A stretch of 25,394 nucleotides of DNA from JASHUC01 sp035606175 (GTDB lineage Bacteria > Pseudomonadota > Gammaproteobacteria > Steroidobacterales > Steroidobacteraceae): the NCBI GenBank assembly GCA_035606175.1, contig DATNFW010000028.1:1-25394 (forward strand). Direction: 5' to 3'. Within the stretch, counting starts at the first letter, position 1, and the number at the start of each line of letters is the position of its first letter. This document shows positions 15,308 to 22,889 of the stretch, piece by piece. Under the pieces are notes generated by a model. It was not told where the DNA came from. It searched no databases and was given only the letters and a program-made list of their open reading frames with translations. The position numbers were made by a program, and so were the translations under genes.

Positions 15308-17479
15308 ATGGCCGTGGTCACCCGCCGACTCGCCGCTCCCCGCGACCGGTTCGCAGCGGCCGCGTCGCGCCTTGCCGCGGGACTGCGCGGGCTCGCGGGG
15401 CGCGTGCGCTTCGATTCCTCGAAGATCTCGCTCTCCTGGTGGCTTGCGGTGAGCCAGGTCGTCATCGTTCTCGCTGTTGCAGGCGGGCTCTCCGCGTACG
15501 CGATCGGGCGCCTGCATGATCTCGCCGACGAGCACGGCAAGTCGCGCGTGCAGTTGGCGGGGGCCATGGCGCGGGAAGATTTGCGCCGCATGAGCGAGGA
15601 TGCCCTTACGCAGGTGCGCGTCCTCGCCGACCGCCCCACACTCGAGCGGCTGCTCGCAGAGGGGCACTCCGAACAGATCGCCCTTTTCCTGCGACGTTTC
15701 TGCGATGCGAACACCATCGATGGCTGCGCGGTGTTCGATTCCGGCAATCTCATCGCGCAGGCCGGCACACCGTTGCCGTGGAGCGAGGTGGCCGATGCGA
15801 GCATGGAGCAGGGTCCGAGCTTCCTCGCGGCACCCCCCGGCGCCCCGGCCCCGATGCTCGGCGCCTCCGCCCCGCTGACCGGACGCCCTACGGCCCGAGT
15901 ATTCGTCGCCCGGCTGCTCGGGGACCGCCTCGCAAAGACGCTCACGCAGCAGGTAGGGCTCCCTATCCGGCTCGTCGACTACCGCGCCTTCGCCAAGGCG
16001 CCGGTCGATCCCCTCACGGCACTGCACACCGCCGGGCTCGCCGACGGCAACTCGGCGGTGCAGCGGATCAAGACGCTCGATCTGTACGCCGCGAGCTTTC
16101 CGCTCTTCGCCTCGACGGGCGAAGCCATAGCACTGATTGAAGTGCGCCTGCCCGCCGCAACCATCGACAGCTCCGCGAGCCGCTTGATCCGCCATCTGCT
16201 CATCACTGCGCTCGTTCTCGTGGTGCTCGCCGTTCTCGCCGGCATCCTGCTCGGGCAGTACGTGACAGGCCCGGTGCAGGCGCTGACCGATGCCGCCGTG
16301 CGGCTCGGCCGCGGCGATTTCTCCACCTCGATTCCGAGCGGTGGGGCGGCCGAGGTCGGGGCGCTCGCGCGAACGATGGAGGATATGCGTCGCAACCTGA
16401 TCGATCTCACGGGTACGCTGCGCCGCCGTGAGGCCGAAGCGCAGGCCGTGCTCGGTGGCATCGTCGAGGGCGTCTACGCGGTCGATCGCGACCGCATGAT
16501 CCGCTATCTCAATCCTCAGGCCGCACGCCTCCTCGGCATCGATGCGGCGCAGGCGGTCGGCCGCTTCTGCGGCGACGTATTGCTGCCTTGCGCGCTCGAT
16601 GCCAGCGGCACGCGACCGTGCGAGGTCTCCTGCCCGATCGTCCAGGCGCGCTCGGAAGGCACCGCGCGCGCCGTCGAGCATTTGCAGACCGCGCGACGCG
16701 GGATGCGCACTACGCTCATCACGAGTTCCGGCCTCGTCGAGGGGTTGCAGGTGCAGGTGATCCGGGATGAGACCGAGCTCGAGGCCGTGCGCCGGGCGCG
16801 CGACTCGGTGCTCGCGAACATCTCGCACGAGTTCCGCACGCCGCTTGCGGCGCAGCTCGCCTCGATCGAGCTGCTGCGCGAGCGCCTCGCGGGGAGCGGC
16901 GCCGAGCACGAGCCGCTCGTGCGCTCGCTCGAACGCGGGACACTGCGACTGACCCGCCTGATCGACAATCTGCTCGAGAGCGTCCGCATCGAGTCCGGCC
17001 AGCTCGGTATCCGCCGCCAGAGCGTCGAGCTCGCCGAGGTCATCGAGGAGGCGCAGTCGCTCGTCGGCTCGCTTTTGAGCTTGCGGCAGCAGACCCTCGA
17101 GGTGAACCTCCCGGAGGGACTCGGCCACATCAGCGGCGACCAATCGCGTCTCACGCAAGTTTTCGTGAACCTGCTCGCGAACGCGAACAAATTCGCCCCC
17201 GAAGGGAGCGTCCTCAGGATCGGCGCCGTTCAGCACGCCGAGACGATCGATGCGTGGGTGGAGGATGAGGGCCCGGGCGTGTTGCCGAGTGAGGGCCGCG
17301 TGATTTTCGAGCCCTTCCGGCGCGGCGCCGGCGAGGAGCCCGAGCCGGGCGGTCTCGGTTTGGGTCTCTGGATCGTCAAATCGATCGTGGACCGCCACGG
17401 CGGCTCGATCGCCGTGACGCGCACGGCCGAGGCGCGCACCCGCTTCACGGTGACGCTGCCTCTCGAGCGCGCGGGATGA
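15308..17479 (+). CDS. Membrane sensor histidine kinase with HAMP and a four-cysteine PAS domain
   Basis: This kinase probably senses a signal linked to sulfur uptake and phosphorylates the regulator encoded next. Of 723 residues, a first membrane helix lies at about 44-67 and a second at about 295-318, bracketing a periplasmic sensor domain (about 68-294) with C132 and C140. A HAMP segment follows (about 319-372), then a PAS domain (about 375-490) with C421, C428, C438 and C442, the last in a CP pair. The core has H507 in ISHEFRTPL, the N-box NLLANANKFAP near 621-631, DEGPG at 653-657 and GGLGLGL at 681-687. The ATG lies seven bases after cysW; the stop overlaps the regulator ATG. The signal is unknown; redox, metal or Fe-S sensing through the cysteines is inference. 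Confidence 0.92.
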   Translation: MAVVTRRLAAPRDRFAAAASRLAAGLRGLAGRVRFDSSKISLSWWLAVSQVVIVLAVAGGLSAYAIGRLHDLADEHGKSRVQLAGAMAREDLRRMSEDALTQVRVLADRPTLERLLAEGHSEQIALFLRRFCDANTIDGCAVFDSGNLIAQAGTPLPWSEVADASMEQGPSFLAAPPGAPAPMLGASAPLTGRPTARVFVARLLGDRLAKTLTQQVGLPIRLVDYRAFAKAPVDPLTALHTAGLADGNSAVQRIKTLDLYAASFPLFASTGEAIALIEVRLPAATIDSSASRLIRHLLITALVLVVLAVLAGILLGQYVTGPVQALTDAAVRLGRGDFSTSIPSGGAAEVGALARTMEDMRRNLIDLTGTLRRREAEAQAVLGGIVEGVYAVDRDRMIRYLNPQAARLLGIDAAQAVGRFCGDVLLPCALDASGTRPCEVSCPIVQARSEGTARAVEHLQTARRGMRTTLITSSGLVEGLQVQVIRDETELEAVRRARDSVLANISHEFRTPLAAQLASIELLRERLAGSGAEHEPLVRSLERGTLRLTRLIDNLLESVRIESGQLGIRRQSVELAEVIEEAQSLVGSLLSLRQQTLEVNLPEGLGHISGDQSRLTQVFVNLLANANKFAPEGSVLRIGAVQHAETIDAWVEDEGPGVLPSEGRVIFEPFRRGAGEEPEPGGLGLGLWIVKSIVDRHGGSIAVTRTAEARTRFTVTLPLERAG

Positions 17480-18153
17480 AAGTGCTCGCCGTCGATGACG
17501 ACCGCGATCTGCTCGAGCTGATCGGGTTCGCGCTCGCGCAGGCAGGCTTTCTCGTGGTGAAGGCCGCGGATGGCCCGAGCGCGGTGCGCGTGTTCGACGC
17601 TGAGGCTCCGGACCTGGTGGTCCTCGATATCAACATGCCGGGCGCGAGCGGCTTTCAGGTCTGCGAGGCGATCCGCGCGCGCTCGAGCGTGCCGGTCATG
17701 ATGCTCACGGTGCGCAGCGAAGAAGAAGACCTCGTCAAGGCGCTCGAGCTCGGAGCCGACGACTACCTCACGAAGCCCTTCAGCCCGAAGACGCTGCTCG
17801 CGCGCATCCGAGCACTGCTGCGCCGTGCCGGAATGGAGAGCAGCGCGCCACCGCTCGCTTCCGGCCGGGTCGCGCTCGATGTCGAGGAGCACACCGTGCG
17901 CATCGGTGGCGGCGAGCCGGTCCGCCTCACCAAACTCGAATTACGGCTCCTGCAGATGCTGCTCTCGAACGCCGGACGCACCGTAAGCTCCGACCGCCTG
18001 CTCGTGCACATTTGGGGCCATCGCAACTCCGGCGACCGCCAGCTTCTCAAACAGCTCGTTCATCGCCTGCGGCAGAAGATCGAGGTCGATCCGGCGCTGC
18101 CGCGGCATCTGCAGACGGCCGCAGGCGCCGGATACAAGCTCGTCGTGGAGTGA
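17476..18153 (+). CDS. OmpR-family response regulator
   Basis: This 225-residue protein has a receiver domain with acidic pocket D7-D8-D9, phosphoacceptor D51 (VLDINMPG), T78, Y97 and K100 (DDYLTKPF), followed by a winged-helix DNA-binding domain (about 130-225) of OmpR/KdpE type (LTKLELRLLQMLLSNAGRTV, then RLRQKIEVDP and GAGYKLV). The ATG overlaps the kinase stop (ATGA), so the two form one two-component pair. Being co-transcribed with the sulfate-importer genes, it most likely controls that operon; the tandem repeat at 11633-11650 is a candidate site. Downstream there is a 96-base convergent gap without a convincing terminator. Confidence 0.95.
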   Translation: MKVLAVDDDRDLLELIGFALAQAGFLVVKAADGPSAVRVFDAEAPDLVVLDINMPGASGFQVCEAIRARSSVPVMMLTVRSEEEDLVKALELGADDYLTKPFSPKTLLARIRALLRRAGMESSAPPLASGRVALDVEEHTVRIGGGEPVRLTKLELRLLQMLLSNAGRTVSSDRLLVHIWGHRNSGDRQLLKQLVHRLRQKIEVDPALPRHLQTAAGAGYKLVVE

Positions 18154-18249
18154 GGCGCGAGCGGAGGCACGCGGCGCGGGCGCCCAACTGGCACCTCTCA
18201 CCTGAGGCCGCACGCCACTTGAGCGTTGCACGCCGCCGCCTCGCGCCGT

Positions 18250-19380
18250 TCAGCTCGTGCCCCAGACTTCGCGGGCTGTCTCGACGACGAGCTCGAGCTT
18301 GCGGCGCTCAACCTCCGGTGAGATCGAATTGCCCTTCTCGGTGCTCGCGAATCCGCATTGCGGGCTCAAGCCGAGCCTCTCGAGCGGCACGTACTTCGCA
18401 GCCTCCTCGATGCGCCGTTTGAGCGCGTCCTTCGACTCGAGCTCGGCTCGTTTGGTGCTGACGAGACCGAGGACGATGCGCTTGTCCGGCGGGGCGTATC
18501 TCAAGGCCTCGAAGCTTCCCGCCCGTGCCGTGTCATATTCGAGAAAATAGCCGCGCACGTGCGGCTGCGCGAAGGCGGCCTTCGCGATGGGATCGTAGCC
18601 GCCCTCGGCCATCCACATGCTCTGATGATTGCCGCGGCACGTGTGTACGGTGACGACCATGCCCGGCGGAGCGCCTGCGGCAATGGCATCGACCACCTCG
18701 GCATAGCGCCGGATCGCGCGATCCGGATCGATCCCATCGGCACGCACGCGCTCGCGAATGCGCTCATCGCAGAGGAAGGCGAATACGACCTCATCGATTT
18801 GCAAATAGCGGCAGCCGGCCGCCGCGAGGGCCTGCATCTCCGCGTGATACGCCGCGACGATATCGCTCCAAAACTCATCGATGTTCGGATAGATGCTCTC
18901 GGGTACGGTCCTCGGTCCGCCGCGCATGTGAATGTACGTCGGCGATGGAATGCAGAGCTTGGGCATTCCCTTCTTGACGGTCGCCGCGAGGAATTCGAAA
19001 TCAGCCACCGCGATCGCGCGCGTGCGCCGAATCTTGCCGTTCACGACGAGCATCGAGCGCGTCTCCCCACGCTCGCCGTGCTCGCCGTGGAACGGGATGG
19101 CGTAGCTCGCATCTGCCAGCGCGATGCCCTCGAGCCGGAGCAGGAAATCCACGAGGAAGTGACCGCGCCGCAGCTCCCCGTCGGTCACGGCCGGCAGGCC
19201 GACCGACTCCTGCATCTCGACCGCCTCGCGGATTGCCGCATCCTCGATGGCCCGCCGCTCCTCCGGCGAGACCTCACCCCGACGTGCGCGCTCGTGTGCA
19301 GCCTGCACACTCGCCGGGCGCAGGAGGCTGCCGACGTGGTCCGCTCGAAACGGTGGTCCGGTCGGGCTTGGCTGTGACAT
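18250..19380 (-). CDS. Short cobalamin-independent methionine synthase-like protein (MetE catalytic domain)
   Basis: The product resembles the C-terminal catalytic domain of MetE, which transfers a methyl group to homocysteine thiol held by zinc. It has 376 residues, half of full MetE (about 750), and lacks the N-terminal domain, as in the YxjG/core-MetE groups. Zinc ligands are visible: H246 and C248 (TVHTCRGNH), E281 (FLEYDTARAG) and C342 (LSPQCGFAS). The N-terminus has FRADHVGSLLRP, also typical. The methyl donor for short MetE-like enzymes may be something other than methyl-tetrahydrofolate-polyglutamate. It is transcribed alone, towards the sulfate operon, and a sulfur theme joins them. 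No strong ribosome-binding site precedes the ATG. Confidence 0.85.
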   Translation of the reverse strand: MSQPSPTGPPFRADHVGSLLRPASVQAAHERARRGEVSPEERRAIEDAAIREAVEMQESVGLPAVTDGELRRGHFLVDFLLRLEGIALADASYAIPFHGEHGERGETRSMLVVNGKIRRTRAIAVADFEFLAATVKKGMPKLCIPSPTYIHMRGGPRTVPESIYPNIDEFWSDIVAAYHAEMQALAAAGCRYLQIDEVVFAFLCDERIRERVRADGIDPDRAIRRYAEVVDAIAAGAPPGMVVTVHTCRGNHQSMWMAEGGYDPIAKAAFAQPHVRGYFLEYDTARAGSFEALRYAPPDKRIVLGLVSTKRAELESKDALKRRIEEAAKYVPLERLGLSPQCGFASTEKGNSISPEVERRKLELVVETAREVWGTS

Positions 19381-19427
19381 GTGGCTCGATGCGCGATTGA
19401 ATCGATGAAGGCCTGGCGCGCGGCGAG

Positions 19428-19442
19428 CTTAACAAACTTAAC
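19428..19442. repeat. CTTAAC direct repeat in the divergent region before the MetE-like gene
   Basis: CTTAAC at 19428-19433 and again at 19437-19442, a 9-base period, lie 48-62 bases upstream of the minus-strand ATG at 19380. A near-palindrome CGATT-G-AATCG occurs closer to the gene (19394-19404). Either could be a regulator site. The rest of 19381-19635 shows no gene that I can support. Confidence 0.3.
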
Positions 19443-19545
19443 GTTGGGGAGAGGATCGCCTTCGCATGCGACATTACCGATCTCGTATGCGGGACAGGCA
19501 CCTATCTCGGGATGCGCCGACTCACGCGATGCGGAAGTGTCCCGC

Positions 19546-19560
19546 TGCAGCCATGCTGCA
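19546..19560. promoter_or_regulatory. Inverted repeat TGCAG-N5-CTGCA upstream of the DUF2231 gene
   Basis: Perfect 5-base arms with a 5-base centre, about 76-90 bases before the DUF2231 start. The size suits a dimeric repressor site, but short palindromes also arise by chance. Confidence 0.25.
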
Positions 19561-19577
19561 CTGCACGAGGTCACCGG

Positions 19578-19607
19578 GGCGGCACGAGCATTGCTTTCAA
19601 TGCCGCC
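19578..19607 (+). promoter_or_regulatory. Hairpin in the leader of the DUF2231 gene
   Basis: GCATTG (19588-19593), loop CTTT and CAATGC (19598-19603) make a 6-bp stem, and outer GGCG/CGCC can extend it past a 5-base bulge. It sits about 28 bases upstream of the start codon. No run of T follows, so it is more like a leader structure than a terminator. Confidence 0.35.
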
Positions 19608-19635
19608 GGCTTCGTCTTCCCGAGAGGTAGGCGCC

Positions 19636-20121
19636 ATGGGCACCCGTGTAACCGTTGCCGGCCATCCGATTCATGCGATGCTGGTAAACATACCGATCGG
19701 ACTCTGGATCTTCACGCTGACCTCCGACGTCGTCTTCGCCGTGACGGGAGATCCGCGCTGGGAGGCGACCGCTCTCTTTACGTTGGCGGGCGGAATTGCC
19801 GGAGCGCTTCTTGCCGCGGTGCCGGGGCTGCTTGATTTGCTCGGTCTCGAGTCCTCCGATGCACGGCGCATCGGCATCTTTCACATGTCCCTGAATCTTG
19901 CGATCGTGGTCGTGCAAGCGATCAATTTCGCGCTGCGCGCCACTTCGAGCACCGGGCAAGCCGACACGAGTCTCACCTTTGCGCTCTCGGCTCTCTCGGT
20001 GGCGGCGTTGCTCGTTTCGGGCTGGCTCGGAGGGCAGCTCGTGCACGTGCTCGGTGTGACCCAGCCCGGTCACGACGAATCCCACGCCCCGCAACGCGAT
20101 CGACTGCATCAGCAGACCTGA
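19636..20121 (+). CDS. DUF2231 four-helix membrane protein
   Basis: This 161-residue inner-membrane protein belongs to the DUF2231 family, whose function is unsettled. Four hydrophobic helices are evident at about 13-37, 45-71, 80-101 and 113-140. The family motif GHPIHAML is at residues 9-16; with H83 and H137, several histidines lie near or in helices and could bind heme, which is a guess. The ATG at 19636 has GAGGTAGG just upstream; the reading frame is open to 19381 but those codons look non-coding. The PQQ-type dehydrogenase starts 22 bases after it, suggesting a two-gene operon in which it may take part in electron transfer. Confidence 0.85.
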   Translation: MGTRVTVAGHPIHAMLVNIPIGLWIFTLTSDVVFAVTGDPRWEATALFTLAGGIAGALLAAVPGLLDLLGLESSDARRIGIFHMSLNLAIVVVQAINFALRATSSTGQADTSLTFALSALSVAALLVSGWLGGQLVHVLGVTQPGHDESHAPQRDRLHQQT

Positions 20122-20143
20122 TCTGCCCACTTGCCGGCGGCTG

Positions 20144-21823
20144 ATGCGGCTGATACTCCTCATCGGCTCCTTGGCGAGTCTCGCTCTGAGCGGCTGCGCG
20201 GGCGCCAAGCTTCTTCTCGCGCCTCCCTCGAAGCCACCGGCCAGAGGCGCGGGAACGACCGTTCGAGGACCTGCTTACGCCCCGAATGCCGTCACCCACG
20301 GTGCAAGCGATCCAACCGCTGACTGGGTGACGTACAACAAGACGCTCGCGGGCAACCGCTACTCGCCCCTGGCAGGGATCACGCGCGAGAACGTCGGCTC
20401 GCTGCGGCGCGTGTGCGCGTTTCAACTCGATCGCCCCGCAAATATGCAATCGTCGCTGCTTGCGATCGAAGGCACGCTTTACTTCACGACTCTCGAAGAC
20501 ACCTACGCCGTCGATGCGACCGATTGCAGGCTGCGCTGGCGGCACACATACCATCTCGCGCGCCGCCCGCGGTTCGATCCGAACGAGGTGAATCGCGGCT
20601 TGGGATGGCTTGACGGACACCTGTATCGAGGCTCGAACGACGGCCGCCTCTACGCGCTCGATGCCGGCACGGGAGAAGAGCTGTGGAACGTCGCGATCGG
20701 TGATCCCAAAACCGGTGAGACGTTTCCGGCGGCACCCGTCGGCTGGAACGGCCGCGTGTACATCGGCAACGCCGGTGGAGACTACTTTGGCGTGACGGGC
20801 CGCATGATGGGGTTCGATGCGGCGACCGGAGGCCGGCAATGGAGCGCCGATCTCGTGCCGACGGCAGGGCCGCCGAGTCAGACCTGGCCGCCGGTCACTG
20901 CAACGCATCCGCAATCCGGCGGCGCCACCTGGACTTCCTATGCTATCGATACGCAGCACGGACTGTTGTATGCATCGACCGGCAACGCCGCGCCGGATTT
21001 TCTCAAATCCGCCCGCCCAGGTCAGAACCTGTATACCTCCTCAGTCGTTGCACTCGATCTCGGGAGCGGCGAGCTGAAGGCTTGGCGCCAGCTCGTCACC
21101 CGCGACGATTTCCACGATTGGGACATCGCCGCGCCGCCCGAATTGATCGATACCTCCGACGGCCGGCATCTGTTGATCGCAGCGGGCAAAGACGGTTATT
21201 TGTACGCGCTCGACCGCGAAACGATGCGGCTGCTCTACAAGACGCCGGTCACGACGATGCAAAACGTGGAGGTGCCGTTGACGGCCGAGGGAACGCGCTA
21301 CTGCCCCGGCATCGATGGTGGCGTCGAGTGGAATGGACCTGCCTATTCAGCGCAAACGAATGCGTTTTTCGTCAACGCGATCGACTGGTGCGTCACTGTG
21401 GCCGTGCGTCCGGCCGCAGAGCTCGAAGGCCGCGAAGGACTCCCGTGGACCGGCGCGAAGGATCGGTTGCATCCCTTCGGCCTGCAGGACAAGCAACGCA
21501 GCGGCTGGGTCACTGCGGTCAACGCCACGAACGGCGCAGTTCTCTGGCGATATCACGCTCGCGCCCCACTCGTTTCCGGGATTACGGCCACCGCCGGAGG
21601 CGTCGTCTTCACCGGTGACATCGCCGGCGATTTCATCGCGCTCGATGCCGCGAGCGGTAACGTTCTGTGGCGCCACGACACCGGCCAGCCGATCGGCGGG
21701 GGCGTGATTTCCTATGCTGTCGGTGGCAAGCAATACATTGCCGTCGCTTCCGGCATGCGCTCGAAAGTCGGCTGGCAGATCGATAGCACCCCACCGAAGG
21801 TCATCGTCTTTTCACTGCCTTGA
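20144..21823 (+). CDS. PQQ-type quinoprotein dehydrogenase, predicted lipoprotein
   Basis: The 559-residue protein is an eight-bladed beta-propeller of the quinoprotein alcohol/sugar dehydrogenase type, oxidising alcohols or aldoses in the periplasm. A short signal peptide ends in a lipobox LSGC with C18. The family entry DWVTYNKTLAGNRYSPL starts near residue 60, and tryptophan-docking repeats such as LDAGTGEELW recur. By comparison with methanol dehydrogenases, N281 (TGNAAP) and D327 (FHDWDIAA) match the metal ligand and catalytic Asp; the residue two after D327 is Ala, the calcium-type rather than lanthanide pattern. The metal-binding Glu position appears to be D213 (GGDYFGVTG). No adjacent Cys-Cys pair and no CxxCH heme motif are present. 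Substrate is unknown; no pqq genes are in the window. Confidence 0.88.
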   Translation: MRLILLIGSLASLALSGCAGAKLLLAPPSKPPARGAGTTVRGPAYAPNAVTHGASDPTADWVTYNKTLAGNRYSPLAGITRENVGSLRRVCAFQLDRPANMQSSLLAIEGTLYFTTLEDTYAVDATDCRLRWRHTYHLARRPRFDPNEVNRGLGWLDGHLYRGSNDGRLYALDAGTGEELWNVAIGDPKTGETFPAAPVGWNGRVYIGNAGGDYFGVTGRMMGFDAATGGRQWSADLVPTAGPPSQTWPPVTATHPQSGGATWTSYAIDTQHGLLYASTGNAAPDFLKSARPGQNLYTSSVVALDLGSGELKAWRQLVTRDDFHDWDIAAPPELIDTSDGRHLLIAAGKDGYLYALDRETMRLLYKTPVTTMQNVEVPLTAEGTRYCPGIDGGVEWNGPAYSAQTNAFFVNAIDWCVTVAVRPAAELEGREGLPWTGAKDRLHPFGLQDKQRSGWVTAVNATNGAVLWRYHARAPLVSGITATAGGVVFTGDIAGDFIALDAASGNVLWRHDTGQPIGGGVISYAVGGKQYIAVASGMRSKVGWQIDSTPPKVIVFSLP

Positions 21824-21824
21824 G

Positions 21825-21863
21825 AGCGGCGTTGGGCGAGACCTGTCGCACCGAATCGCCGCT
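21825..21863. terminator. Possible bidirectional stem between convergent genes
   Basis: AGCGGCG (21825-21831) and CGCCGCT (21857-21863) can pair, with a 25-base loop, exactly in the gap between the quinoprotein stop and the stop of the convergent lipoprotein gene. There is no T-rich tail and the loop is long, so this is a weak terminator candidate. Confidence 0.25.
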
Positions 21864-21868
21864 GTCGT

Positions 21869-22552
21869 CTAGTGATACGTGACGGTCAACACGGGCGCGC
21901 GGTCCGGACGGTCCGCTTGTGTGGTGTCATCTACCTCCATCAACACGCCGATCGCGGGACCCAGGTCTTCCATGATTCTGACCTGGAAGTCGACGAGGCC
22001 GAGCCGCTGTGCCTGGACCATGAGTTGCGTTACGTCGACTGAGACGTACTGGCCGATGTCCGCACCGGTCACGTCCCCGGACACGAGCACTGCAGCCAGG
22101 GACGGTTGAGCCGCGCGATCGAACTGGTCGGGGGTCAACAACGGCGGCTGGAACGAGACGAGCTCGACGCGTACCGGAAGGCTGCCACCGGTCGGGTTCA
22201 GGTCATCGACGAGCACCTCGAGATATGCCGAGTCGATGATTGCATTGCCAGGCACTCCGTCCGGGCCGTTGAGCGGAAAGTCGAGGAAAGCCCGGAATTC
22301 CGTTCCGGCGCTGGGATCGATCCCCGCCAGTACCGTTTGGACGCTCCCGGACATTCCTTGCGTAACCGTGAATGAGGTCGCCGATGTCTGCTCGATGTCC
22401 CCGTCATAGGCCGGGTCGCTGAGGATGTGAGTGACGACCTGCTGTGGAGGCGCAGGCACATACCCTCCGCCGCCCCCATCGCTACCCCCTCCGCAGCTGC
22501 TGAGACAGGAAAGGACACAGAGTATGCCAATTGACCCGGCAGTCAGGCGCAC
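21869..22552 (-). CDS. Secreted lipoprotein with a DNRLRE-like beta-sandwich domain
   Basis: I chose the GTG at 22552 because GGGAGGA lies seven bases upstream and a lipoprotein signal follows at once: hydrophobic residues 5-19 then LSSC with C20. A Gly/Ser-rich spacer (GGGSDGGGGG) follows. The mature part (about 40-227) has the pattern of DNRLRE/CBM96-like domains: FRAFLDFPL, IIDSAYLEVLVDD, YVSVDVTQLMVQAQR and a final APVLTVTYH. Such domains bind or accompany polysaccharide-active proteins, but here no catalytic module is attached. Length is 227 residues. A longer frame reaching 22909 would bury the signal peptide and is unlikely. Partner and ligand are unknown. Confidence 0.75.
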   Translation of the reverse strand: MRLTAGSIGILCVLSCLSSCGGGSDGGGGGYVPAPPQQVVTHILSDPAYDGDIEQTSATSFTVTQGMSGSVQTVLAGIDPSAGTEFRAFLDFPLNGPDGVPGNAIIDSAYLEVLVDDLNPTGGSLPVRVELVSFQPPLLTPDQFDRAAQPSLAAVLVSGDVTGADIGQYVSVDVTQLMVQAQRLGLVDFQVRIMEDLGPAIGVLMEVDDTTQADRPDRAPVLTVTYH

Positions 22553-22884
22553 AGCGGCGTCCTCCCTATCCCAGTCGCGCTTGATTTCCGCCCCAGCGAC
22601 GGCCGGGGCGCGACTACGCTCGTGGAATCGTAAACGCGCTCGAGCTCGCCGGGGTTCCTGCGGCCGATGACCTTGTGCGCTATCGCGGCCGGGTTCCGAT
22701 GACGCGTCGCCTCGAGAACGATGTAAGCCCTGCCCGATCTGCGCAACGCGAGCGCCAATTCCGGCGGGAGGATGATTGCGGCCGTGACTGGGCAGTCGCG
22801 ACAGAGCCCTTCTCGTAACGAACATCGCAGGTTCTCTAGCAGGCTCGCCCGGCCATCGGAGCTGTCGCCTTTCGCGAGTGTCAC
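22543..22884 (-). CDS. Doubtful 113-residue open frame filling a 337-base gap
   Basis: Between the lipoprotein start (22552) and the kelch-like stop (22890) lie 337 bases. The only sizeable frame runs from a GTG at 22884 to a stop at 22543, overlapping the lipoprotein start by ten bases. The product has three cysteines near residues 21-34 and a basic C-terminal half. I do not recognise it, there is no ribosome-binding site, and it could be non-coding sequence or a decayed gene. Confidence 0.15.
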   Translation of the reverse strand: MTLAKGDSSDGRASLLENLRCSLREGLCRDCPVTAAIILPPELALALRRSGRAYIVLEATRHRNPAAIAHKVIGRRNPGELERVYDSTSVVAPRPSLGRKSSATGIGRTPLCA

Positions 22885-22889
22885 GGACT

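Noticed and set aside
14389..15945. 518-residue minus-strand open frame antisense to cysW and the kinase
   Set aside because: Composition is charged and repetitive, and both sense-strand genes are clear.
15260..17398. 712-residue minus-strand open frame antisense to the histidine kinase
   Set aside because: Low-complexity shadow of a gene with every kinase motif intact; no start signal or recognisable domain.
18154..18249. Terminator between the response regulator and the MetE-like gene
   Set aside because: Only a 4-bp CCTC/GAGG stem and no T-run can be seen; support too weak.
21017..21031. Loss of the catalytic Asp of the quinoprotein because RPGDN reads RPGQN
   Set aside because: On counting from the conserved Asn, the catalytic Asp of methanol-type enzymes lies in the later HDxWD motif, which is kept here as D327.
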